A DNA stretch of 7,357 nt from Actinomycetota bacterium (GTDB lineage Bacteria > Actinomycetota > Actinomycetes > S36-B12 > UBA5976). The stretch is from the NCBI GenBank assembly GCA_009704345.1, contig WLEH01000049.1, forward strand, positions 1-7,357. Reading direction: 5' to 3'. Under the pieces are notes generated by a model. It was given only the letters and a program-made list of their open reading frames with translations, made no database searches and had not been told where the DNA came from. Numbering within the stretch: position 1 is the stretch's first letter; each line of letters begins with the position of its first letter. A program made the translations under genes and the position numbers. Positions 1-7,357 of this stretch are shown one piece after another.

Positions 1-146
1 GGAGTGCTGCCACCACCAGAATTACCTGAACCACCAGATCCGCCGCTGCCGCCAGAACCACCAGAACCGCCGCCGCCTTGGTTACCGCCACCTTGATTAC
101 CACCACCTTGGTTACCGCCACCGCCATTACCGCCGCCATTGTTCTG
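1..146 (-). repeat. Gly/Asn/Gln/Ser low-complexity linker
   Basis: Residues 2404-2451 and beyond the left edge. After QNNGGGNGGGG come three NQGGG units, then five GGS units and GNSGGGST. The codons for Gly vary (GGT, GGC, GGA), so this is protein-level low complexity built on an imperfect 9-12 base DNA repeat. Such tails usually form a flexible linker, often before a C-terminal anchor or another domain, which lies outside the window. Confidence 0.93.
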
Positions 147-3100
147 CGCAGCAGCAGTAGTAGTGATTTGAGCTGATGGTGATGACGCAACTGAGTTACC
201 AATTCGGTTGGTTGCAATCACAGTTACGGTGTAGGAAGTTGATGCAGTTAAGCCATTAATGGTGCAAGAGAGCGTTGACGTGGTGCAGCTTTGACCGGTA
301 TTTGTGGTTGCGGTGTAACCGGTGATGGTGGCACCACCATTAATTGCTGGAGCACTCCAAGAAGCAGTTAAATTGGTTGCTGCCGTTGAACTGCCAGTGA
401 CATTTGTCGGCGCATCTGGCTTTGTTGCCGCAACTAAAATCTCTGGGTCTTCGGTAATTTGAATTGTGACAGTGCCATCTTGAGTTGCTCTACCCAAAAT
501 GGTGTAGGTATCGCCAATCACTGAGTAGATAACAGCACCAGCTTTAATATCATCATTATTGATGGTCATGCTAATTGGTTTGTTAGTAGCAGTTAGCGGC
601 ACCGTGCCATCGGTTGCTAACCAAGAAACCACAAATGAAACCAGATAGCTGTTGGTAGCTGGAATTAGTGCTTGCGCTCTGGCGGTATTGCCAACTAGAT
701 CGATATAAATATTGGTGCCATCTGGTAATGCGCCAGCTGGGACATCAACTGCAACCGAACTTGATGAATTGCTACCGCGGAAACTAGCCGCCACACCGTT
801 TTGCTTAGTTAACTGACCAAAGCGAGCTAAATCACTTGGGTTCAAACCATAAAGTGATAACTGGGTCCATCTGGCTTGCAGATTAACTGGACCAGTTGGG
901 GTGAGCGGCCATGAAACATCATTACCGTTATCAGTCCAGCCTTCAAACACGAAGTTTGCTCTAGTTGGATTAGTTGGTCGAGCTAGCGCAGTGCCGGTGA
1001 AGGTTAGATTTGATGTGGCAGATCCGCCGTTCGCAGCAAACGAAACAGTGAATGCTGGCGTCCATTGCGCCACCAAAGTGATATCACTGCTACCAACACT
1101 TAGTGATTGGTTTGGTGTTACGGCTTGATTACCGTTCTTCCAGCCAGCAAAGGTGTAATTAGGTCGGCTAAAGCCGTTATCTGATTTAACCGTAATTGAC
1201 TGACCTGCTTCTTTAGCAGATTCAGTAGGTGTAGTACCTGATCCACCATTTAGGTCATAAACAATGTTGTAGTTAACGCCAGACCACATCGCACTCAACG
1301 TGACATTGCTGCTGCCAACGGTGTAAGTCTGGCCAGCAGTGTAAGTATTGGTGCCATCTGACCAACCAAGGAAAGTTCGGTTCTGATGACTTGGTGCTGC
1401 TGCCACCGTAAAGGTGTTACCAATATTTAAGTCATTAGCTCCAGTTGGGGCTGAACTATTTCCGCCATTTACGTCATAAGTGAGTGTGTAATTAACTGGT
1501 GTCCAAGTTGCAGATAGCGTGATATCGCTGCTTCCCACAGTGTAAGTAGCACCAGAATTCTTGGTCTCCGCCCCATCTGACCAACCAGCAAAGGTGTAAC
1601 CAGCACGAGATGGTGCGGCAGCTAGTGCAAAGGTTTGGCCAATTCGTTTACTACTAACGGTAGGTCTTGTTGTTGTTGACCCATTCATGTCATAAGTCAC
1701 GTTGTAATCAATGGCGCTCCAGGTAGCACTAAATGTGATGTCAATTGTTCCCACAATCACACTTGCGCCAGCACCATATAGTTGAGAGTTGTAGCTCCAG
1801 CCATTGAATCTAAATCCAGCTCTAGTTGGCGCTGCCGCAACTGTTACTACATCGCCTATATTCTTTGTTGCTCCTGCTGGCTGCGCTGAGGTGCCACCGT
1901 TGAGCAAATAGGAGATGGCGTAATTGATCGGACTCCATTGGGCATAAACCAGGTATGAATCTAGATCTACCACCATAGTGGCGCCAGCACTATAGGTTTG
2001 ACCAGATTGATCTCGCCAGCCAGTGAAGGAATAACCGGCACGAACTGGGGCATTAGCCAAAGTAACTGACGCTCCATCGGAGGAGAACACATCAGCTGGA
2101 GCGGCAGTTGAGGCACCATTCATGGTGTATTTCACGGTAAAGACGCGAATCCAAACTGCTGTAAATTCAATATTGGCAGTTCCCATTCGGAACGTACTTC
2201 CGGCTTGATACTGATCAGCATCAGGACAAAGGCCATTAACTACCGCGCTGCTGCACCATGCCACAAACGCCCAACTAAATGCTGGACTTGAGTTTGGTGC
2301 TCTAGTTGCTGCTGCTGGCAGCGTGAAAGTCTGATTGAAATTCTTAGCGGATTCGGTTGGTAGTGAACTATTTCCACCAGCTAAATTGAAATCTACGGTG
2401 TAGCCAATCGGCGACCACACCGCATACAAAGTTAGTGATGAGGTAGTTGTGTAAGGGGTGGAAACAATGTCATTTGCAGTAGCACCGGCTGATGTCGCCC
2501 AACCAGCAAAGTCATGACCCAATTTAGTCATAGTGCCTTGACCTGCCAAATTACTACCTGCATTGCCAGTTGTGTAGTTCTCAGATGAGACTGATGGTGA
2601 TCCGGTTGCACCGTTAGAGTTATAAGTAATGGTGTAAGTGTTTGGTGACCAAACTGCAAACAAGGTTCGCGTTTGAGTTGGGGTGTATGAGCCACTAATT
2701 GCACTGCCACCGCTTGTTTCAGACCAACCAGCGAAGGAATAACCAGCACGAGCCAACGATCCTCTACCTGGCAACACAATGGCAGCTGAACCAAAGATGT
2801 AAGAATCAGTGGTGCGAGCAGCACTGCCAGTTCCGTTATTAGCGCTATAGGTAATGGTGTAAGTATCAACATTCCATTGCGCAATTAATGTTACGTTACT
2901 GCTACCAACAGTGAAAGTGGCATTGGGTTGGAAGGTAGTTGTGCCATCTGACCAGCCACCAAAGGTGAAACCAGTTCTAGTTAATCCAGTTGCCGCGGCA
3001 ACTGTGAAAGTTTGACCTATCGTGCGATTTGCTTGCGTTGGGGCAGATCCAGTCGCACCGTTGGTGTTATAAGTAACGGTGTATGAGATTGCCGTCCATT

Positions 3101-6100
3101 TTGCATACAGTGGTAAATTGCTAAATATGGTTACAGATTCGCCATCACCATAGCTAGTGCCAGTGCCATCGCTATTAGCGCTCCAACCAGAGAAGGTGTA
3201 ACCAGTTCGGGTGAAGGAATTACTTGTTAGCGCAGTTGCTGTTCCAGCAGTGATCGACTGAGTTGCAGTATTTCCCGAGCCATCATTTCTTTGGAAAGTA
3301 ACGGTAAGTGTGTTCGCAGTCCACTTCGCATAAAAATTCGTTGCAACGAGCAAGGTGACACTTTCGCCATTTGTGTATTGCGTGCCAGTGCCATTTGAGT
3401 TAGCACTCCAACCAGCAAAGGTGTAACCAGTTCGGGTGAAGGAATTACTTGTTAGCGCAGTTGCTGTTCCTGCGGTAATTGATTGAGTTGATGTAGTGCC
3501 CGAATTGTCATTCTTGTGGAAGGTAAGGGTTAGCGAATTCGCAGTCCATTTAGCGTAAATTGTTCTGGATTGAGTTGGCGAATATGTTGAGCCCAATGCA
3601 GAACCAGAGAGGTCTTGCGCTTCATACCAACCAGCAAAGGTGAAGCCAGTTCTGGTTGGAATTGGCAGCGTGATTGCGGTTCCACTAACCGTGAATGTGC
3701 TAGTGGCTGTGCCATTTCCGCCAGTTGCGCTGTTGTAGTTGTAGGTAATCGTGTAAACATCTGCAGTCCATTTAGCGTAAATTGTTCTGGATTGAGTTGG
3801 CGAATATGTTGAACCTAACGCAGAACCAGAGAGGTCTTGCGCTTCAAACCAACCAGCAAAAGTATGACCTGTTCTAGTTGGAATTGGCAGCGTGATTGCG
3901 GTTCCGCCAACAGTAAATGAACTAGTTGCGGTGCCATTTCCTCCAGTTGCACTGTTGTAGTTGTAAGTGATTGTGTAATTAGCCAGAGACGTTGCAGAAG
4001 CAGTTGCACTTCCGCCGGTATATCCAGTTCTAGTTGTAGTAATTGTTACTGTAGATGACGTGTTTGGTGCCACACCAGTAACCGTTACTAATCCAGTTCC
4101 GCTAATTGAAACAGTTCCGCTTGCAGTTGCCGTACCAGCCCAGGTGTAAGCATTGTCATAATTTGTAATTTGAACCGTAAATCCATCTGCAGTTGCAGTT
4201 GGTGTACCAAAGGTTGGATTAAGTGCATTGCCAGTCCAAACCGGATACAGAGTTGTCGCTGCCTCAGTCGTGAAGCTACTGCTTAAGGCATGCGTTTGTG
4301 CGCCACCATCTGAAGTACTCCAACCGGTGACAGTAAATCCAGTTCTAGTGAAGTAACCATTTGCAGTCGCTGAATTTGGTAACGTCAAAGCCTGACCGTG
4401 AGTTTTCGTCAGAGTTTGATTATTGCCAGTGCCAGTAGTGCCTTTATTGAAAGTAATGGTGTAAGTATTTACTGTCCACTGGGCATACAAAGTCATGCTC
4501 GTAGTAATGGTTACTGTTTGGGAATTGGTGTAAGCCGTTCCACCCGCACCTGCATTTGGGTCTGTGTTCCAACCGGCAAATGTAAAGCCAGTTCTGGTAA
4601 AGGAATTCGCCGTTAGAGCGGTTGCTACACCAGAGTTGATGGATTGCGAAGAAGTTGAGGGCGATCCAGATCCATCATTGGCATTAAACGTTACGCGCTT
4701 TTCTGTGAATGGCGACATAGTTGACCAAGCAACATTGTTGCCATTGTTTGTGACGGTATTTAGACCAGTTAGATCAACAATAAGAGTCGATTCATTTTGG
4801 GCATTAAGAAGTAGCTTGGAGTTTGGGTGTAATTCAATTGGTGATTCACTTACTGCGAAATTCGCAGTGTAAAGCGCTGTTCCCTTTACCCAATGGAAAT
4901 TAGTTATGTTTCCACCGAAATAAGTATTCGCACCGGAGCCAATTTCAGCACCAATCTTTAGTTCACCTGTGGGCTGATAGTCCACCGTATCTGTAAAGCT
5001 ACAGATTTGAGTACCATTTCTGAATACTCTTGTTGTTGTGCCAGAGCGTGATACCGCAAAGTGACTCCATTGATTCTTTCCACCAGTGCCAATATCTTGT
5101 CGACAAACAGCGCCATTTAAATTCCACCAATAGAACGTGTTCGATTCAATCGATACGCCAATCTCACGGGTTGTACTTCGCATCGCCTCAAAAATACGCG
5201 GATAAAGAGCGTTATCAGTTTGGTATTGCCACCATTCAACAGTAAAGGCACTAGTTCCAAATCTCAGGTTTTCGCTGTTTGGAATAGTCAGATATGAGGA
5301 TGAAGTTCCACCAAATCGCATACTGCCATTTACGATTTGATTCCACTTTGCATAAATAGTTCTGGATTGCGTTGGTGAATATGTTGAGCCTAATGCAGAT
5401 CCAGAGAGGTCTTGAGCTTCAAACCAACCAGCAAAGGTGAAGCCAGTTCTGGTTGGAATTGGCAGCGTGATTGCGGTTCCGCCAACCGTGAATGTGCTCG
5501 TTGCTGTGCTATTGCCGCCAGTTGCGCTGTTGTAGTCATAAGTAATCGTTAAGTTGTTGCTCGCTTGAGTTACAGCACTATAACTATGTCCAAGACGAAA
5601 CTCATCAGCGTAGGCATCATATTCAAACTGCACCGCAAGATGAGTAAAGGATCCGGTGATTGCACTTTGAAAACTCACATCCCAAACAATTGCCGAGTCA
5701 TCCAAAGGTAGCGTGTCGTTCGGCGTGTAAACCTTTAAAAATACCTGATCACTGCCAGATGCTGAGGCAACTATCTTGACCAATACGAAATTCGAAACAC
5801 CGCTCGTGTTTGGCTGGATTGCTGATTGAGCTAGCGCACTCCAAGATCCATCAACCCACGCTGTCGTATTGGCATTCTGATAATCAATACCATAACGGCC
5901 AGAATAAGCGAATCCAGTAAGAAGAGATTTAGGTCCTGTATCGGAAGAGCTGGTTGGTAATCCTGTGAGAAGTCCAACCATGCCGAACCCATGAGATGAT
6001 AAATTACCACGAACATTCAATAAATAACTCAAGTAGTAGGTCCTGTTGACATCCATTGAGAAAGGCGTACTCAGTTGCCGTGCCGAATATCGGGCAACCC

Positions 6101-7357
6101 AACTTGCTCCAGTGCCTGCAACAATATTGTTGTTTGGGACCGTGAATCCGCTGTTACTTGGGAATCGGAAATCGCTTCGCGACAAAAACTGGGATGCCAA
6201 AACAGCTGCATTTCCTTGCTTTACTCCATTTACGCGTACCCAGTTACCAGTAAAGCCTGAACTCCCAACACCAACTGAATTATTCATATCGGTATTTGCT
6301 GTTCCAGTGACTGGTTCATACGCAGTTAAGTCAGCCAACCAAACTGCAAACAAAGTGATGTCTTGCGCAACGCCAGGATTATAGGGAAACGAAATAATGG
6401 AACCATTGTCAGTCGCACTCCAACCAGCAAAAACAAAGCTTGCTCTAGTTGGTGCCGTTGGGGCAGAAGTAATTGTTCCACCAGTAACAAATGAATCAGC
6501 CGTGACCGAACTTCCCCCATTTGAGTTGTATGTAACCGTGAATGATCGATTAGTTGTGACATTCGCTTTACCAGATTCACTACTGGTTGCATAGTTACCA
6601 GTGCCAACTGCAGTTAGCGAGATTTGATAAGTGGTGTTATCAGCTAGTGAGCTGTAATCGCTAGTTGTAATCGTCTTAGACATGCCACTTAATCCAGTCA
6701 ATGTCTGCAACAGAGTTGTGCCGTTTGCGGCGTAAATCCTTAATGTATAGGACGATGCATTAGTTACCGCACTCCAAGAAACAGAGATAGATTTCAGGGT
6801 TCCGGTTGTGGCTGAAACTGTTGGAGTCGATGCGTTACTTAGCGTTGCTGCACTAATAGTTATTGTGAAACTACTTGTAGCTGCAGTTCTGTTACCACTA
6901 TCAGTAACAGTAATTACAAATGAACTCGACCCAGCAGTTGTTGGCGTTCCGCTGATGACTCCAGTTGACGAATTAAGACTTAAGCCAGCCGGTAGTGAGC
7001 CAGAAGTAACGGTGAAATCATTTCCTCCACTACCACCTGCTGTTGATAATGTGAGTGAATAAGGAGTTCCTACCGTGCCACTAAGTCCACTTGATGGCGT
7101 CGTGATTGACAGATTTGCTGTCCATTGTGAGAAAAGTGTTACATCCGATGATGGTGTGTAACTAGCGCCGGCATCACCAATCTTTGATCCACCCGAACTT
7201 GCGGTAAACCAACCATTAGAAATAAATCCAGTTCGAGACAAACTTGATAGCTTGATTGCACCAGATGTGGTTTTTGATGTTGGTGTTGCCGTGCCACCAT
7301 TGGAGGTATCAAAAGTGACCGTCTTGTAATTAAACGCACCAATCTCTGCTGGGGTTA
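1..7357 (-). CDS. Giant InlB-repeat surface/adhesin-like protein, partial at both ends
   Basis: One minus-strand frame stays open across all 2451 complete codons. The start codon and signal peptide lie beyond the right edge and the stop lies beyond the left edge, so the full protein exceeds 2450 residues. It carries 19 InlB B-type repeats (residues 8-80, 270-341, 600-672, 887-1041 as two units, and 1126-2164 as fourteen units). Between them are He_PIG-like (81-170), Fn3-like (171-269), ConA-like (342-599), LamG-like (673-886) and unassigned Ig-like (1042-1125) modules. The end of the visible part is ZU5-like (2165-2312), Fn3 (2313-2403) and a Gly-rich tail. Composition is rich in Ser, Thr, Gly, Ala and Asn, poor in Lys, with only six Cys. 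No membrane segment and no enzyme motif is visible. Such modules are extracellular beta-rich folds in known families, so a secreted or surface-attached adhesin is inferred. The ligand is unknown and no gene name is justified. Confidence 0.95.
147..419 (-). other. Fibronectin type III domain 2
   Basis: Residues 2313-2403. This is a canonical bacterial Fn3: PDAPTNVTGSSTAATNL at the start, SWSAPAINGGATITGYTAT for strands B-C, and LTASTSYTVTVIATNRIGNS for the E-F-G region. The Cys at 2357 and 2364 (SCTTSTLSC) match a short C-C' hairpin common in actinobacterial Fn3 domains. It precedes the low-complexity tail, so it is the last folded domain seen here. Confidence 0.93.
420..863 (-). other. ZU5-like domain
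   Basis: Residues 2165-2312. A segment without InlB features begins QLSLYGLNPSDLARFG and contains SVAVDVPAGALPDGTNIYI, where the VPAGAL-x-GT block resembles the ZU5 family. Later strands are YLVSFVVSW, KPISMTINNDDI, GAVIYSVIGDTYTILG and GTVTIQITEDPEI. The family serves as a beta-rich interaction or autoproteolytic module in other proteins; I see no autoproteolysis motif. The assignment rests on pattern only. Confidence 0.55.
2148..2411 (-). repeat. Atypical long InlB repeat R13 with Cys pair
   Basis: Residues 1649-1736. At 88 residues it is the longest unit. The core has expanded to APNSSPAFSWAFVAWCSS, followed by NGLCPDADQYQAGST, and the unit ends FTAVWI. The Cys at residues 1701 and 1710 are the only ones in any InlB-type repeat here and are close enough for a disulfide-pinned loop. 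The W-C-S-S replaces the usual GWS turn. Confidence 0.85.
3090..3539 (-). repeat. Near-identical repeat pair R8/R9 (subfamily B)
   Basis: Residues 1273-1347 and 1348-1422, both exactly 75 residues. They share TQSITAGTATALTSNSFTRT, GYTF(A/S)GWSAN and AKWTAN. Bases 3193-3245 and 3418-3470 are identical over 53 bases, whereas the flanking strands have diverged (FHKNDNSG versus FQRNDGSG). The identical patch inside diverged flanks suggests gene conversion or selection on the core. Confidence 0.92.
3540..3980 (-). repeat. Near-identical repeat pair R6/R7 (subfamily A)
   Basis: Two adjacent units (residues 1126-1198 and 1199-1272) differ at only a few positions, for example GHTFAGWFEA versus GFTFAGWYEA and VGG versus VSG. 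At the DNA level bases 3541-3590 and 3763-3812 are identical over 50 bases. Most remaining differences are synonymous, which points to a recent tandem duplication within the gene. Confidence 0.92.
3981..4232 (-). other. Unassigned Ig-like module between repeats
   Basis: Residues 1042-1125, 84 residues. The sequence runs NPTFGTPTATADGFTVQITN, YDNAYTWAGTATASG, ISGTGLVTVTGVAPNTSSTV and TTTRTGYTGGSATASA. Alternating hydrophobic strands, the GLVTVTG turn and the absence of the InlB GW core suggest an Ig- or Fn3-like beta sandwich. I do not recognise a named family with certainty. It interrupts the InlB series just before the 14-unit tandem run. Confidence 0.6.
4233..4469 (-). repeat. InlB B-type repeat R5
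   Basis: Residues 963-1041. It begins NTYTITFNKGTTGTGN, has the core GYFTRTGFTVTGWS and ends TTLYPVWT. At 79 residues it is slightly longer than most units. It follows R4 without a linker. Confidence 0.87.
4470..4697 (-). repeat. InlB B-type repeat R4 (subfamily B)
   Basis: Residues 887-962. Key segments are RVTFNANDGSGSPSTSSQSI, TANSFTRTGFTFAGWN and MTLYAQWT. The NDGSG turn and the SFTRTG core link it to R8 and R9, but with much more DNA divergence, so it looks like an older member of that subfamily. Confidence 0.9.
4698..5339 (-). other. LamG/ConA-like domain (laminin_G_3 type)
   Basis: Residues 673-886. The order of motifs is typical of LamG-like domains: SMRFGGTSSSYLTIPNSENL, then FGTSAFTVEWW, then NQWSHFAVSRSGTTTRVFRN with the N-G turn, then a late strand GGNITNFHWVKGTALY. 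The two Cys at residues 751 and 785 could form a disulfide. A tail of about 50 residues (SPIELHPNSKLLLNAQNES onward) matches the usual closing strand of such domains in bacterial proteins. Known relatives bind glycans or proteins; the ligand here cannot be told. Confidence 0.82.
5340..5558 (-). repeat. InlB B-type repeat R3 (subfamily A)
   Basis: Residues 600-672. It belongs to a distinctive subfamily with YDYNSATGGN, GGTAITLPIPTRTG, FAGWFEAQDLSGSALGST and SRTIYAKW. Its DNA is near-identical to R6 and R7, which lie about 1.5 kb away on the other side of the LamG module. It separates the ConA-like and LamG-like modules. Confidence 0.92.
5559..6332 (-). other. ConA-like beta-sandwich module (unclassified)
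   Basis: Residues 342-599, about 258 residues. Pattern recognition suggests a concanavalin-A-like lectin/glucanase sandwich. Visible blocks are VGVGSSGFTGNW near the start, TYYLSYLLNVRGN and HGFGMVGLLTG in the middle, FVLVKIVASASGSDQVFLKV, and a closing DAYADEFRLGHSY resembling the D-E-x-R-x-G strand common at the end of such modules in PEP-CTERM and autotransporter-type proteins. No catalytic acids of a glycoside hydrolase can be assigned. Carbohydrate or surface binding is inferred only. It contains no Cys and is flanked on both sides by InlB repeats. Confidence 0.6.
6333..6548 (-). repeat. InlB B-type repeat R2
   Basis: Residues 270-341. It shows the standard layout: FTVTYNSNGGSSV, then PTRASFVFAGWS, then ITLFAVW. 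It sits between the Fn3-like domain and the ConA-like module. It has the same PTRA-F-VF-GW core as the last unit, R19. Confidence 0.9.
6549..6845 (-). other. Fibronectin type III-like domain 1
   Basis: Residues 171-269. Fn3-like landmarks are the B-strand ISVSWSAVTNASSYTLRIY and the F-strand LADNTTYQISLTAVGTGNY, where the Tyr between the two Thr/Gln positions is the usual core tyrosine. The family provides rigid extracellular spacers. Sequence similarity to the second Fn3 domain at the C-terminal side of the window is low, so it is not a recent duplicate. Confidence 0.78.
6846..7115 (-). other. Putative Ig domain (He_PIG-like, cadherin-like fold)
   Basis: Residues 81-170. The signature is LPAGLSLNSSTGVISGTPT, the hallmark of the He_PIG family, preceded by GTPYSLTLSTAGGSG and followed by the strand SSFVITVTDSGN. 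Length (about 90 residues) fits one complete domain. These domains are extracellular structural or binding modules in large bacterial surface proteins. It is the only clear copy in this window. Confidence 0.88.
7116..7334 (-). repeat. InlB B-type repeat R1
   Basis: Residues 8-80. The unit opens with the typical strand VTFDTSNGG, has the central RTGF....GW core (GFISNGWFT) and closes with VTLFSQWTA. It is a divergent stand-alone copy, not close in DNA to the others. In characterised proteins these repeats form a small beta-grasp-like fold that acts as spacer or binding unit. The few residues before it (TPAEIGA) probably end a preceding module outside the window. Confidence 0.85.

Larger units (their letters stand above)
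864..3980 (-). repeat. Tandem run of 14 InlB B-type repeats (R6-R19)
   Basis: Residues 1126-2164, head to tail with no linker. Units by coordinate: R6 3980-3762, R7 3761-3540, R8 3539-3315, R9 3314-3090, R10 3089-2871, R11 2870-2646, R12 2645-2412, R13 2411-2148, R14 2147-1932, R15 1931-1716, R16 1715-1500, R17 1499-1281, R18 1280-1059, R19 1058-864. Nearly all share an opening YT(I/V)TY-N-NG strand, a central TRAG(Y/F)-F-GW core and a closing aromatic or hydrophobic-x-x-W. The spacing between terminal Trp codons is mostly 216-225 bases, with R13 (264) and R19 (195) as outliers. Subfamilies are visible: A (R6, R7), B (R8, R9), and C (R10, R15-R18, with GQTF-V-AAA and VGSS(D/N)(I/V)TL). The run probably forms a long stalk that holds the upstream modules away from the cell, which is inference. 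Confidence 0.93.

Noticed and set aside
1..143. Possible CRISPR or microsatellite array of short GC-rich repeats
   Set aside because: The period is irregular (9-15 bases) with no spacers, it stays in frame, and it translates as a Gly/Asn/Gln/Ser linker.
2528..2884. Minus-strand open frame of 118 codons in a different phase from the giant gene
   Set aside because: It is a frame-shifted reading of R11/R12. Similar shadow frames recur at 3530-3760 and 3815-4009 because the repeats themselves recur.
864..3980. Possible non-coding satellite or tandem DNA repeat
   Set aside because: The unit length varies always by multiples of three, the frame stays open, and protein motifs are conserved while many differences are synonymous, so it is a coding repeat.
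4564..4872. Plus-strand open frame of about 100 codons
   Set aside because: It is antisense to the R4 repeat and LamG tail of the long minus-strand frame, has no recognisable domain, and its sequence is explained by the complement of the repeat codons.
5559..6332. Glycoside hydrolase or protease domain in the ConA-like module
   Set aside because: No catalytic acid pair or protease motif could be placed, so only a binding role is suggested.
6046..6384. Plus-strand open frame of 112 codons opposite the ConA-like module
   Set aside because: It shows no ribosome site or family motif and overlaps fully with the well-supported minus-strand coding sequence.

Overview
The whole window is the interior of one very large protein-coding gene on the minus strand. 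One reading frame (codons whose lowest + coordinate is a multiple of three) runs from base 7355 to base 3 without a stop. That is 2451 codons with neither the true start nor the true stop in view. No intergenic DNA, RNA gene, promoter, terminator, CRISPR array or mobile element is visible. Residue numbers below count from the first complete codon at the right edge (7355..7353 = residue 1), so the protein reads from high to low coordinates.

The product is a mosaic, repeat-built, probably secreted or cell-surface protein. In N-to-C order it holds: an InlB B-type (Listeria-Bacteroides, Flg_new) repeat; a putative-Ig (He_PIG-like) domain; a fibronectin III-like domain; a second InlB-type repeat; a concanavalin-A-like beta-sandwich module; a third repeat; a LamG-type (laminin_G_3-like) module; two more repeats; an unassigned Ig-like module; an unbroken tandem run of 14 InlB-type repeats; a ZU5-like domain; a second fibronectin III domain; and a Gly/Asn/Gln/Ser low-complexity tail that continues past the left edge. 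In all I count 19 InlB-type repeats, each about 65-88 residues and most ending in an aromatic-x-x-W motif. Some are near-identical at the DNA level, which indicates recent internal duplication or gene conversion.

The likely source is a bacterium of moderate GC content (roughly mid-40s percent by eye). InlB repeats mixed with He_PIG, Fn3, LamG and ZU5-like modules in a giant Ser/Thr/Gly/Asn-rich, Cys-poor protein are familiar from genomes of small planktonic freshwater actinobacteria (Nanopelagicales type), and the composition fits. This taxonomic placement is inference only, since no housekeeping gene is present. A role in adhesion or binding of glycans or other cells is the most reasonable reading, but no ligand can be deduced and no catalytic domain is seen.
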